A stretch of 35,825 bases of DNA from Candidatus Omnitrophota bacterium (GCA_016783555.1 JADHWH010000015.1:1-35825); one strand, 5' to 3'; positions 27,055 to 35,504 are shown, numbered from the stretch's first letter. Made by a program: numbers and translations. The notes: generated by a model from the letters alone, not told the origin.

Positions 27055-27724
27055 CGGCATAGTTATAGTCGATAAACCCAGCGGCCTTACAAGCCACGAT
27101 GTGGTCTTATTTTTTAGGCGCAGATTCAAGATAGAGAAGGTAGGACATGCGGGTACTTTAGACCCTATGGCTACGGGGGTCCTGGTCCTGCTTCTCGGCA
27201 AAGCGACAAAGCGCTCCGGTAATTTCATAACGGATGATAAAGAGTATGAAGGGACGATGAAATTCGGCGTAAGGACCGATACGCATGACAGAGAAGGAAA
27301 GGTCCTTCGCGCAATGGATAGCTCCGGCCTTACCGATAAAGCGGTAGAGGAGGCATTCAGTTCTTTTCGCGGTACTATTAACCAGGTCCCGCCTATGGTC
27401 TCGGCCGTAAGGCATGAAGGCAGAAAACTTTATGAATTGGCAAGAAAGGGCGTAGAGGTTGAGCGCAAACCCAGAAGGGTGACTATCTATGATCTTAAAG
27501 CCCAAAAGATAAGACTGCCCGAAGTATCTTTTACCGTGCATTGTTCCAAGGGGACATATATAAGAAAGCTCGCCGATGATATCGGCGAAAAACTCGGCTG
27601 CGGCGCGCATTTGACAAGTTTAAGAAGGACAAGGTCCGGAAGGTTTGGAATCGATGATTCTGTCTCTTTTGAGGAATTAAAGAAATTCGACAGCAAGATG
27701 CTCGAGGCCCGTGTAGAATTATGA
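27050..27724 (+). CDS. truB: tRNA pseudouridine-55 synthase
   Basis: Makes the universal pseudouridine in the tRNA T loop. GIVIVDKPSGLTSHDV and VGHAGTLDPMATGVLVLLLGKATK (with the catalytic aspartate in LDP) are unmistakable, followed by YEGTMKFGVRTDTHD, PPMVSAVRHEGRKLYELARKG and KGTYIRKLADDIG. At 224 aa it is the short form without a C-terminal PUA domain. The GTG start has a perfect AGGAGGT 8 nt upstream, but both lie in the right arm of a 15-bp palindrome, so initiation should depend on RNA folding. It overlaps ribF by ATGA. Confidence 0.96.
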   Translation: MNGIVIVDKPSGLTSHDVVLFFRRRFKIEKVGHAGTLDPMATGVLVLLLGKATKRSGNFITDDKEYEGTMKFGVRTDTHDREGKVLRAMDSSGLTDKAVEEAFSSFRGTINQVPPMVSAVRHEGRKLYELARKGVEVERKPRRVTIYDLKAQKIRLPEVSFTVHCSKGTYIRKLADDIGEKLGCGAHLTSLRRTRSGRFGIDDSVSFEELKKFDSKMLEARVEL

Positions 27725-28659
27725 AACTATACCACTCACTAAAGAGTGTAAAGAGACCTTCCTCCGGCAGCATTGTGGCGATAGGCGTATTCGACGGCCT
27801 CCATAAGGGCCACAGGCGCATAATAAATACGCTTCTTAAAAGGTCAAAGATAACCGGAAGAAAGAGTCTTATATTAACCTTCTATCCGCACCCCGCTTCG
27901 GTCCTCTATTCCAAAAACCCTGCCCCGCTTCTCATCTCCTTAAAGCATAGATTAAGGCTCCTAGAGGAGTTAGGAATAGATATAGCCGTAGTCATTGAGT
28001 TTACCGAGAAGTTTTCCAGGATGAAGCCGGAGAGATTCATGAGAGGTGTCTTGCAGAAGAGACTTGGTATGAAAGAGATGCTTGTGGGGGATGATTTCGT
28101 CTTTGGCAATAATGCGGCCGGCAATGTAGAATTCTTAAAGAGCCTTTCCGAAAAATACGGTTTTACGCTGACTAAAATAAGATTACTTAAATCAGAGAGA
28201 AGAATTATAAGCTCCACCTATATAAGATCCCTTATCATCAGGGGTAACCTGGCCAGGGCTTCAAGGTTATTAGGAAGGCCTGTCTCCATATTAGGCACTG
28301 TAAAAAAGGGGAGAAAGAAGGGCAGGCTGTTAGGGTATCCTACGGCCAACATAGATCCCCATCACGAAGCGATTCCTCCCAGCGGCGTCTACGCTGTTTA
28401 TGTTTATTACAGGAAGAAAAAATACAAAGGCATATTGAATATAGGCGTTAGACCGACTTTTTATCCTGTGCGCTATCCGCCCGAACCCACGATAGAGGTT
28501 CATATATTCAATTTTAATAAGGATATTTACGGCAGAGATATAGAGATTATATTCGTAAAAAGGCTGCGGCCCGAGAAGAGATTTAAAGATAAGGAAGGCC
28601 TTATTAATAAGATAAAACTTGACGAAAGAAAAGCCCGTAACGCATTGAAAGAGATTTGA
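27721..28659 (+). CDS. ribF: bifunctional riboflavin kinase / FAD synthetase
   Basis: Converts riboflavin to FMN and then FAD, making the ligand of the riboswitch at 12293. N-terminal FAD synthetase (residues 1-180): AIGVFDGLHKGHRRII (HxGH-type), LTFYPHP, LVGDDFVFGNNAAGN and the SSTYIRSLIIRG motif. C-terminal riboflavin kinase (residues 185-312): GRLLGYPTANID, PPSGVYAV and the catalytic-glutamate region PTIEVHIFNFNKDIYGRDI. At 312 aa it is full length. It overlaps truB by 4 nt, so it shares the palindrome-controlled message. Confidence 0.96.
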   Translation: MKLYHSLKSVKRPSSGSIVAIGVFDGLHKGHRRIINTLLKRSKITGRKSLILTFYPHPASVLYSKNPAPLLISLKHRLRLLEELGIDIAVVIEFTEKFSRMKPERFMRGVLQKRLGMKEMLVGDDFVFGNNAAGNVEFLKSLSEKYGFTLTKIRLLKSERRIISSTYIRSLIIRGNLARASRLLGRPVSILGTVKKGRKKGRLLGYPTANIDPHHEAIPPSGVYAVYVYYRKKKYKGILNIGVRPTFYPVRYPPEPTIEVHIFNFNKDIYGRDIEIIFVKRLRPEKRFKDKEGLINKIKLDERKARNALKEI

Positions 28660-28684
28660 TTTATTATAGAATATAGTATATACT
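28656..28684 (+). promoter_or_regulatory. possible promoter of the prepilin-like cassette
   Basis: TTGATT (28656-28661), 17-nt spacer, TATACT (28679-28684), the -10 lying at the edge of the perfect palindrome TAGTATATACTA. The ATG at 28700 would be only about 8 nt from the transcript start, with no clear Shine-Dalgarno. Confidence 0.4.
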
Positions 28685-28699
28685 AATATAATTAAAGCA

Positions 28700-29149
28700 A
28701 TGAAGATCAATATAAGAAAGATATTATTTAAGAGACTGGGCAAGAAAGGCCTTACTTTCGCAGAGACCGTTATAGCTATTCTTATAGCGGCTATTTTGCT
28801 TGTGGGGTTCCTGCAGGCGTGCACTTCTTCTGCTCTTCTTCTGAGGAACATAAAATATAGAGTCAGGGCTGTCAATATAGCACAGGCCGAGATAGAGGAT
28901 GTAACGGCCCTGGGCTATAGCGGTATCGACATGTCAGAATTCACAGGCGGAAAACAAGTGAATGTTATTATAGATGAAGGCGTTACGGCAGCTTCCGGCG
29001 ATGACGTAATCGGCTTGATGACTACCACGGTTGAAGATGCCACATCGGGGCCTGACAACGGAAGGAAGATTGTGGTAGGTATCAGCTGGAGTATGCTAGG
29101 GCAGGCGAGAAGCGAGCTTCTGGAGACGGTAATATATGATTATCTGTAA
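28700..29149 (+). CDS. type IV prepilin-like protein, minor pseudopilin (PilV/GspI-like)
   Basis: A 149-aa protein with a basic leader (KRLGKKG), a prepilin peptidase site KG/LTFAETVIAI and one N-terminal hydrophobic helix (to about residue 37). The glutamate at mature position 5 is kept. A short soluble domain follows, with IAQAEIEDVTALGYS and VVGISWSMLGQARSELLETVIYDYL, a layout like PilV or GspI minor pilins. It is followed, with 14- and 11-nt overlaps, by two more pilus-type genes. No assembly ATPase, platform protein or prepilin peptidase gene is present here, so the machinery must be elsewhere. Confidence 0.8.
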   Translation: MKINIRKILFKRLGKKGLTFAETVIAILIAAILLVGFLQACTSSALLLRNIKYRVRAVNIAQAEIEDVTALGYSGIDMSEFTGGKQVNVIIDEGVTAASGDDVIGLMTTTVEDATSGPDNGRKIVVGISWSMLGQARSELLETVIYDYL

Positions 29150-29672
29150 GGAAAAGTATTTTATAAATAAGAGAGGCGGCTTTACTATACCAGAGGTCCT
29201 TTGCGCGTCCGTGATACTGCTCTTTGTATTAATGGCCGTCTTCTCCACCTATCTTATGCTGGCCCAGTATGTGACCGATACGACCGCGCAGGCCGGATTG
29301 CAGGGCAAGGCAAGGGTCGTTGTTGACAGGATAGCGCGGGATATAAGGCTGGCATCCGGCATAAGCTGCCCTTCCGCGGGGACAAGTATAACATTGACTT
29401 TTGATCCTGCGAAGATCGGCCAGACAGGCTCTTCGTGGAATACAAGATATAGGCTGGTCAGTGATGAAATCCTATATTCCTCTGACGGAACTGATGATTC
29501 CGAAATCTCAATCTTAGACAGCGTGAGCATAAATACGGGCGACGTGCTCTTTTTGTATGATGACACGAAAGAGACGGTTACAATAGATGTTAGGACGGAG
29601 AATACCCCTTTAAGCGGGACCATGCAGTCAACGCGTTTTACAACAGTAGTTCAATTGAGAAATGCGTCATAA
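29136..29672 (+). CDS. type IV prepilin-like protein (PilW/GspJ-like)
   Basis: A 178-aa prepilin with leader NKRGG cut before FTIPEVLCASVILLFVLMAVF: a hydrophobic helix with glutamate at mature position 5. The next helix, AGLQGKARVVVDRIARDIRLAS, is the conserved region of PilW/GspJ-type minor pilins, and a beta-rich domain follows. Its start overlaps the previous gene by 14 nt and its end overlaps the next by 11 nt, so the three form one translation unit. Exact subtype uncertain. Confidence 0.8.
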   Translation: MIICKEKYFINKRGGFTIPEVLCASVILLFVLMAVFSTYLMLAQYVTDTTAQAGLQGKARVVVDRIARDIRLASGISCPSAGTSITLTFDPAKIGQTGSSWNTRYRLVSDEILYSSDGTDDSEISILDSVSINTGDVLFLYDDTKETVTIDVRTENTPLSGTMQSTRFTTVVQLRNAS

Positions 29673-31206
29673 AAAAGATAGCAATAGCAAAGGATATGCC
29701 TTAGTACTAACCTTGGCCTTTAGCGCCATATTCATTATTATGGTGGCAGGGGTGATGTCTCTGGTTAACGCCGAGATTAACATGGGGAGATATCACGCCG
29801 ATTCCGCAAAGGCGTTCTTTCTGGCAGAGGCAGGCATAGAAAGGGTCATAGCGACTATAAGAGATGGCGGGACACCGTCCGCCAGTTTGGATTTTACTCT
29901 TTCACAGACCGGATTAAGCGATGACGCGACTCTGGACGCCGTTGTTATAACGATAACGTCTTCGACTATAGCGCCTAATACCTACCAGCTGACATCAACT
30001 GCCGCACTGGGCTCATCCACGCGCGTTGTAAAGGCAAATATAATGTATAACCCCCCCTCAAAAGTCTTTGATTACGCTTATTTCATAAACAATTGGGGCT
30101 GGCTGTACGGCGATACCATAACGATAAACGGCGATATACGGTCAAACGGAAGGTGCGATAACGGCGGCTACAACCCCGTGGTCGAGGGAGAGATTTACGC
30201 GGCACAGGGGATAGGCGGACAGGAGAATTATAGAGGTAAAGCCGGAACTGTGGTAGATGAGGAATATATATATCAGCACCCGAATTCACCCGTGGTGAGC
30301 ATGCCTAATCTTCAGGATTTGAGCTATTATGAAACCGCGGCGGTGAGCGCCGAGAGCACCATATCCATAGGCGATACAGTTATAGTAAGCGCCGTATTCG
30401 GCGATGACGCGGGTGAGTGCGGGAATATAGTGTTAGTGGGTACCACGACTAACCCTGTTCATGTTGACGGCCCTGTTGTCGTGAGAGGGGATGTTGTGAT
30501 TACAGGAACGATAACGGGACAGGGGACGGTCTATTCCGGAAGAAATGTCTATGTGGCCGGCGGCATAACCTACAGCAATCCCCCTGATAGCCCGCGCCCT
30601 TCTTCAGACGACCAGGGTGTAATAGACCAGTGGGTAGCCGATAATGAGAATAAGGATATAGTGGGATTCGCCGCTTCTGAAAATGTGGTCTTGGGTGATT
30701 ACACGGGCACTACGGGAGGGCCTTGGTATGCGGATAACTGGCTCTTCTCTATGGGGAGTGAAGACGTAGGAGAGGATGGCATACCGGATACTTCTGATAC
30801 AGGCGAAGGAGACGGCGTCTTTCAGAGCGCTTACGAAGATCTTGACGGGGACGGCATCTTTGATAATAACTATACATGGACAGACATACAGACGCAGGTC
30901 GACATAACAAGCTTCTATAATGTGCCGGGAGGCGTAACTGGCTTCGGGGATCTTGCGACCAATTATATCAGCAGCGTAGACGGCATATATTATACCAACC
31001 ATGCCTTTGCTGGGAGAGTGGGATATGACGTGGTGGTCAACGGATCCATTATATCCAAAGACGAAGCGATAATATATAGAAATTATATTACTATGAATTA
31101 TGACGAGAGGACAAACAGCAAATATAAATCTGACCCCAATTGGCTGATAGACCTGCAGTTGCCGTTCTCCGAAAGAGTCCGGGTCATAGGATGGTGGGAA
31201 GGATGA
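29662..31206 (+). CDS. PilX-like pilus/secretion protein with large extracellular domain
   Basis: A 514-aa protein beginning KGYALVLTLAFSAIFIIMVAGVMSLV, the single N-terminal helix of PilX/GspK-type proteins, then YHADSAKAFFLAEAGIERVIATI, the conserved segment after it. The large remainder is glycine- and valine-rich. A stretch of short beta repeats (VHVDGPVVVRGDVVITGTI, then GQGTVYSGRNVYVAGGI) resembles a right-handed beta-helix. Two acidic calcium-loop-like runs follow: GEDGIPDTSDTGEGDG and DLDGDGIFDNN, the latter DxDxDG-like. The expected role is a minor pilin or tip component with a calcium-stabilised outer domain (inference). Its stop overlaps the next start as ATGA. Confidence 0.7.
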   Translation: MRHKKDSNSKGYALVLTLAFSAIFIIMVAGVMSLVNAEINMGRYHADSAKAFFLAEAGIERVIATIRDGGTPSASLDFTLSQTGLSDDATLDAVVITITSSTIAPNTYQLTSTAALGSSTRVVKANIMYNPPSKVFDYAYFINNWGWLYGDTITINGDIRSNGRCDNGGYNPVVEGEIYAAQGIGGQENYRGKAGTVVDEEYIYQHPNSPVVSMPNLQDLSYYETAAVSAESTISIGDTVIVSAVFGDDAGECGNIVLVGTTTNPVHVDGPVVVRGDVVITGTITGQGTVYSGRNVYVAGGITYSNPPDSPRPSSDDQGVIDQWVADNENKDIVGFAASENVVLGDYTGTTGGPWYADNWLFSMGSEDVGEDGIPDTSDTGEGDGVFQSAYEDLDGDGIFDNNYTWTDIQTQVDITSFYNVPGGVTGFGDLATNYISSVDGIYYTNHAFAGRVGYDVVVNGSIISKDEAIIYRNYITMNYDERTNSKYKSDPNWLIDLQLPFSERVRVIGWWEG

Positions 31207-31664
31207 AGCTAAAAATAGAGACCGTCATTGTATCCGTCTTTGCCTTTTTTCTCTTAGTCCCAAGCAGCGCTTATGCGCTTAGGCCGCTGGGCACTAAGTC
31301 TGTAGATGCGGAATCGAAAAAGGTCGTCTCTCAAGAAGGGGCAGCCGAAGAGATATCGGCAAAAGATGTCAGTGGAATGAAGAGGCGGATAGCCGAAGAG
31401 ATAGAGAAGACTAAAGAAGAGAAGAGGAAGATAATAGAGAAGGTAAAGAAGGAGGGACCACCCGCTGTAAGAAAAAGAAGACCATTCGAAGCAGTCGAAG
31501 GTGTTCGTTATACAGCAAGGCCTGAGCCGAAGATAATAGAGCCGACCCAGAGGCATAATGTATTAATCAAGGAAAGACCGTTTGTGGTGATCTTGACACT
31601 TCTTGCGTTAGCCGGTATAGCATACCTGCTCTACAGACTCATATTAAGAAGAATGAGCAAATAG
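31203..31664 (+). CDS. signal-peptide protein with C-terminal membrane anchor, unknown function
   Basis: 153 aa from the ATG at 31203, which overlaps the previous stop as ATGA and has GGGAAGG just upstream; the ORF-track start at 31140 lies inside the pilin gene. Layout: signal peptide ending near SAYA, then LRPLGTKS, a charged helical or coiled region (MKRRIAEEIEKTKEEKRKII), a proline/arginine linker and one transmembrane helix (VVILTLLALAGIAYLLYRLIL) with a basic tail. No family recognised. The two ends in membrane or export context suggest an envelope-spanning helper of the pilus cassette. Confidence 0.7.
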   Translation: MKLKIETVIVSVFAFFLLVPSSAYALRPLGTKSVDAESKKVVSQEGAAEEISAKDVSGMKRRIAEEIEKTKEEKRKIIEKVKKEGPPAVRKRRPFEAVEGVRYTARPEPKIIEPTQRHNVLIKERPFVVILTLLALAGIAYLLYRLILRRMSK

Positions 31665-31694
31665 GCCCGCCTTTTTTCTTGCGTATTTATCATA

Positions 31695-31723
31695 TTTACA
31701 TTTATCTTTACTTATGATATAAT
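31695..31723 (+). promoter_or_regulatory. promoter of rpsO-pnp
   Basis: TTTACA (31695-31700), 17-nt spacer, TATAAT (31718-31723). Predicted start near 31730, about 26 nt before rpsO, with GAAGGGG as Shine-Dalgarno. Confidence 0.75.
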
Positions 31724-31755
31724 ATGCACAAAATAATAACAAAAGAAGGGGTACG

Positions 31756-32022
31756 ATGTTGGCTAAAGAGAAAAAGACAAAGGTTATAGAAGACTATAAA
31801 ACCCATCCTAAGGATACGGGTTCTTGTAGTGTCCAGATAGCGCTTCTGACCGAAAGGATAAATAGCCTGACCACGCATTTTAAGACCCACAAGAAAGACC
31901 ACCATTCCAGACAGGGGCTACTTAAACTGGTCAACCAGAGAAGGCGTCTTTTGGACTACTTGAAGAGATACGACGAAAACAAATACAAGGAACTCATCAA
32001 GAAGCTGGATATAAGGAAATAG
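31756..32022 (+). CDS. rpsO: 30S ribosomal protein S15
   Basis: Primary-binding protein of the 16S rRNA central domain. An 88-aa S15 with [69 protein letters not shown], matching the family from end to end. It has its own promoter. The classic rpsO-pnp order is kept, but the usual ribF-rpsO adjacency is broken by the prepilin cassette. A small hairpin (AGCGAT/ATCGCT, 32021-32038) overlaps its stop; it could be a processing site between the two messages. Confidence 0.96.
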   Translation: MLAKEKKTKVIEDYKTHPKDTGSCSVQIALLTERINSLTTHFKTHKKDHHSRQGLLKLVNQRRRLLDYLKRYDENKYKELIKKLDIRK

Positions 32023-32098
32023 CGATATCGTCATCGCTGTAAAGTATCAGCTCTCTAATGACGCTCTTGAGGTTCCCCTACACAAGAAAGGATGCTAA

Positions 32099-34249
32099 AT
32101 GAATAAGCGTTTCGAGACTAAGATTGGCAATGAATCTCTTATAATAGAGACAGGAAAATACGCAAAGCAGGCGAATGGTTCTTGCACTGTCCAGCTTGGC
32201 GGTACTTTAGTATTGGTTACGTGCGTAACCTCAAAAAAACCGAGGGAAGGGATAGACTTCTTCCCCTTGACGGTTGAGTATCAGGAAAAGACATACGCGG
32301 CAGGCAAGATCCCGGGAGGATTTTTTAAGAGGGAAGGAAGGCCCAGTCAGAAAGAGATATTGACGGCCCGCCTTATCGATAGGCCTGTCAGACCGCTCTT
32401 TCCGAAAGGCTTCATTAACGAAGTGCAGGTGATGGCAATAGTGCTCTCTTATGATGGCCAGAACGATTCGGATATCTTGGCGCTTATAGGCGCATCGTGC
32501 GCTCTCTCTATTTCCAGCATACCTTTTAACGGCCCTATCGGAGCGGTAAGGGTAGGCAGGATAAATAACGAGTTTGTGATAAATCCGACGTTTAGCCAGT
32601 TAGATGAATCTGCGCTTGATCTGGTTGTGACCGTGACAAAAGACGGCGTTATCATGCTGGAAGGAAACTCAAGCGAGCTTAAGGAAGAGATTATATACGA
32701 AGCGGTAAATTTCGCTTATAAACAGTCAAAGGCGGTAATCGCTTTTATAGACGGCATTGTAAAGGAATGCGGCAGGAAGAAGATTACGCCGGAGCTTAAG
32801 GAGATCGATCCGGACCTGCAGGCTCAAGTTGAAAAATTAGCGTCCGCCGAGCTCGACAGGATAAACGGCATGAATGCCAAAGAAGAACGCATAGAGACAT
32901 TCGATATCCTGGCGAAAGAGATAGTATCTAAGCTGGTAACAGAGGATGGGCCGCATGAGGAGAGCGATGTAAAAAAAGCGCTCTCTAAAGTAGAGAAAGA
33001 GAAGGTAAGACAGCTTATATTAAAAGATAAGAGACGTGTGGATGGAAGGGGTTTTACCGATGTAAGGTCTATATCCTGCGAGACAGGGATACTGCCTCGA
33101 ACACATGGTTCGGGGCTCTTTACAAGAGGCGAGACGCAGAGCATTGCGGTGACGACCCTGGGCACAAGCGCCGATGAGCAGATGATAGACGCGCTTAAAG
33201 GCAAGGCCTATAAAAGTTTTATGCTCCATTATAATTTTCCTCCGTTTAGCGTGGGAGAGGTAAGGCCTGTGAGAGGTCCCGGAAGGCGGGAGATAGGGCA
33301 CGGCGCATTGGCGGAGAGGGCCCTTAAGGCCGTAATGCCTTCCAATGAGGACTTTCCCTATACCATAAGACTGGTCTCTGATATATTGGAATCTAACGGC
33401 TCTTCCAGCATGGCGACGGTATGTGCGGGAACACTCTCTCTTATGGATGCGGGCGTTCCTATAAAGGCGCCTGTCAGCGGGATAGCGCTCGGGCTTGTTA
33501 AGGAGAATGACAAAGAGATTATCCTGACGGATATCGGCGGTGTCGAGGACCATTATGGCGATATGGATTTTAAGGTGGCCGGCACAAAAGAAGGCGTTAC
33601 GGCCATCCAGATGGACCTTAAGATAGGGGGCATATCTCTGGATTTGGTAAAGAAGGCTCTTAGCCAGGCGCATGATGCGCGATTGGTTATATTGGATGAG
33701 ATGAAGAGCGTAATCTCAAAGCCTAAAGAGTCTATCTCTGAATACGCGCCGAAAATTGTAGTGCTGCGCATAAATCCTGATAAGATAGGAGAACTTATAG
33801 GCCCCGGCGGTAAGAATATAAAGCGTATAACAGCGGAGACAGGCGCGACTATAGACATAGAAGATGACGGCACCGTCCAGATAGGCGCAATAGACACGGT
33901 TGCCTGCGATAAGGCGGTTGAGGCGGTAAAGAGGATTACGCAGGGTGTCGAGGTTGGTAAGATATATCTTGGGAAGGTTAAAAGAATTATGGAGTTCGGC
34001 GCCTTTTGCGAAGTTCTTCCGGGGAAGGAAGGCCTTATCCGCATATCAGAGCTTGCCAATAAATTTGTTAAGAAGGTAGAGGATGAGGTAAAGGTCGGCC
34101 AGGAATTTCCCGTTAAGGTAATAGAGATAGACCCTCAAGGCAGGATTAATTTGAGCAAGAAGCAGGCTGTCGATAAAAAAGAAGGGCAAGATGAGAGTCA
34201 TCACGAAAAGCACAAAAGATTGGATCACAAAGATAAAGGTAAACATTAA
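32099..34249 (+). CDS. pnp: polyribonucleotide nucleotidyltransferase (PNPase)
   Basis: Trimeric 3'-5' phosphorolytic exoribonuclease of RNA turnover. First RNase PH domain: GGTLVLVTCVTS, EGRPSQKEILTARLIDRPVRPLFPKGF. Then a helical linker and a second RNase PH domain: RVDGRGFTDVRSISCETGILPRTHGSGLFTRGETQ, GPGRREIGHGALAERAL, GDMDFKVAGT (metal-binding aspartates). C-terminal KH domain GELIGPGGKNIKRITAETGA and S1 domain KIYLGKVKRIMEFGAF follow, with a histidine/lysine-rich tail (SHHEKHKRLDHKDKGKH). Its 716 aa is full length. It overlaps dut by 59 nt. Confidence 0.97.
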   Translation: MNKRFETKIGNESLIIETGKYAKQANGSCTVQLGGTLVLVTCVTSKKPREGIDFFPLTVEYQEKTYAAGKIPGGFFKREGRPSQKEILTARLIDRPVRPLFPKGFINEVQVMAIVLSYDGQNDSDILALIGASCALSISSIPFNGPIGAVRVGRINNEFVINPTFSQLDESALDLVVTVTKDGVIMLEGNSSELKEEIIYEAVNFAYKQSKAVIAFIDGIVKECGRKKITPELKEIDPDLQAQVEKLASAELDRINGMNAKEERIETFDILAKEIVSKLVTEDGPHEESDVKKALSKVEKEKVRQLILKDKRRVDGRGFTDVRSISCETGILPRTHGSGLFTRGETQSIAVTTLGTSADEQMIDALKGKAYKSFMLHYNFPPFSVGEVRPVRGPGRREIGHGALAERALKAVMPSNEDFPYTIRLVSDILESNGSSSMATVCAGTLSLMDAGVPIKAPVSGIALGLVKENDKEIILTDIGGVEDHYGDMDFKVAGTKEGVTAIQMDLKIGGISLDLVKKALSQAHDARLVILDEMKSVISKPKESISEYAPKIVVLRINPDKIGELIGPGGKNIKRITAETGATIDIEDDGTVQIGAIDTVACDKAVEAVKRITQGVEVGKIYLGKVKRIMEFGAFCEVLPGKEGLIRISELANKFVKKVEDEVKVGQEFPVKVIEIDPQGRINLSKKQAVDKKEGQDESHHEKHKRLDHKDKGKH

Positions 34250-34673
34250 GAGAAAGGATGATTGCGGGGATCTGCCGCTGCCCGCTTATGCGACGGAAGG
34301 CTCGAGTGGCATGGATCTCTATGCGGACGTAAAAGGTCAGCCGGTCATCAGGCCCGGCGATATAAAACTGGTATCTTGCGGCGTATATCTATCTATTCCG
34401 CATGGGTATGAAGCAGAGATTAGGCCGAGGAGTGGATTGGCGTTAAGGCACGGGATTACTCTGGTCAATACTCCCGGAACGATAGACTCAGATTATAGAG
34501 GGCTCGTAAGCGTTATACTGACGAATTTAGGCAGGGAAGATTTTATAGTCAAGCGCGGCGACAGAATAGCGCAGATGGTCTTTAAGAAGATTGCGGTAGC
34601 CGAGCTTGTAGTCATAGATGAGTTGGATGAGACTGTAAGGTCCGCCGGTGGATTCGGCCATACGGGTATATAA
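34191..34673 (+). CDS. dut: dUTP diphosphatase
   Basis: Trimeric dUTPase that keeps uracil out of DNA and supplies dUMP. The five family motifs are present: GSSGMDLYAD, RPRSGLALRHG, GTIDSDYRGLVSV, RGDRIAQMV and the C-terminal SAGGFGHTG. The first ATG in frame, 34191, lies 59 nt inside pnp and adds about 15 residues before the normal beginning (IKVNIKRKDD). No other standard start codon occurs in that stretch, so this long overlap appears real. A weak GAAGGG precedes it. 160 aa. Confidence 0.94.
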   Translation: MRVITKSTKDWITKIKVNIKRKDDCGDLPLPAYATEGSSGMDLYADVKGQPVIRPGDIKLVSCGVYLSIPHGYEAEIRPRSGLALRHGITLVNTPGTIDSDYRGLVSVILTNLGREDFIVKRGDRIAQMVFKKIAVAELVVIDELDETVRSAGGFGHTGI

Positions 34674-34679
34674 AATACA

Positions 34680-35450
34680 ATGTCTATTATTGAATCTATT
34701 CTTTGGGGGGCCTTGCAGGGGCTGACAGAGTTTATACCGGTAAGCAGCTCCGGGCACCTTGTCGTTATACCTCATATCCTTGGCGTAGCTGCGCCGAATT
34801 TAGTATTCAACATAGCCGTACATGCAGGTACTCTGCTTGCGGTTATCATATATTTTAGAAAGGATATACCAAAGCTCTTTACGGCTAAGAAGAGGCTGGG
34901 GCTTTTGGTTCTTCTCGCGACTATACCGGTATTTATTTGCGGGTTTTTATTCGCAGACAAGATTAAAGGATTCTTCGGATATTCGAGGTATCTGGGATGG
35001 TTCTTTGTTATAAATGGGTGCATGCTTCTTTTTTTGCATCTAAAATTGCGCAACAGGCTTAATATGGCATCGGCGAACTCAAACTCGACACCGAATATAT
35101 GGCAGGCGCTTATAATCGGCGTTGTTCAGTCTCTCGCGCTCTTTCCCGGAATATCCAGAAGCGGCATTACTATCACAACGGGTGTATTCACGGGCCTTGA
35201 TAGAGAGGATGCATATAAGTTTTCATTTTTGTTATTTATACCGGCAGCGTTACTGGCTTTTCTATTCAGCATCAAAGAGGCAGCGATAGAAGGCGGTTTT
35301 AATATAACTCTGTTGATAGGTGCTCTATTCAGCGCGTTATTTGGATTATTGGCGTTAAAGGCCCTCTTTTTTCTCCTTAAAAGGGCCAGATTGTATCTTT
35401 TCGGCTTTTATTGCATAGCCGTTGGATTATTGGCGATTTACGTCTTTTAA
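34680..35450 (+). CDS. uppP: undecaprenyl-diphosphate phosphatase
   Basis: Integral membrane enzyme that recycles the lipid carrier for peptidoglycan and other envelope polymers (BacA). GALQGLTEFIPVSSSGHLV and the second signature LFPGISRSGITITTG hold the catalytic residues; about seven to eight hydrophobic segments follow the family pattern, ending in LYLFGFYCIAVGLLAIYVF. Its 256 aa is normal. It starts 6 nt after dut. No Shine-Dalgarno is evident, so coupling to dut is likely. Confidence 0.96.
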   Translation: MSIIESILWGALQGLTEFIPVSSSGHLVVIPHILGVAAPNLVFNIAVHAGTLLAVIIYFRKDIPKLFTAKKRLGLLVLLATIPVFICGFLFADKIKGFFGYSRYLGWFFVINGCMLLFLHLKLRNRLNMASANSNSTPNIWQALIIGVVQSLALFPGISRSGITITTGVFTGLDREDAYKFSFLLFIPAALLAFLFSIKEAAIEGGFNITLLIGALFSALFGLLALKALFFLLKRARLYLFGFYCIAVGLLAIYVF

Positions 35451-35459
35451 TCTCCTTAA

Positions 35460-35488
35460 TCTAACCAGGTTAGATTAACCTGGTTAGA
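35460..35488. repeat. perfect palindrome before ftsK
   Basis: TCTAACCAGGTTA (35460-35472) and TAACCTGGTTAGA (35476-35488) form a perfect 13-bp stem with a GAT spacer, in the 54-nt gap between uppP and ftsK. No T-run follows, so it is not a standard terminator. It shares TCTAAC and a position just upstream of a start codon with the ribBA and truB elements, but the sequence is otherwise different. Confidence 0.7.
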
Positions 35489-35504
35489 GGTTGGAAAGTG
35501 CGAT

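Noticed and set aside
28330-28875. 181-aa minus-strand ORF spanning ribF and the first prepilin gene
   Set aside because: It crosses two clear + strand genes; its hydrophobic stretch is the reverse of the pilin helix region.
31665-31694. T-run after the signal-peptide protein gene as a terminator
   Set aside because: CCTTTTTTC is present, but no convincing stem precedes it.
33020-33673. 217-aa minus-strand ORF inside pnp
   Set aside because: It is wholly antisense to conserved RNase PH coding sequence, with low-complexity composition and no recognisable motif: a shadow ORF.
35460-35488. Palindrome as an intrinsic terminator of uppP
   Set aside because: No T-run follows on either strand at the right distance.
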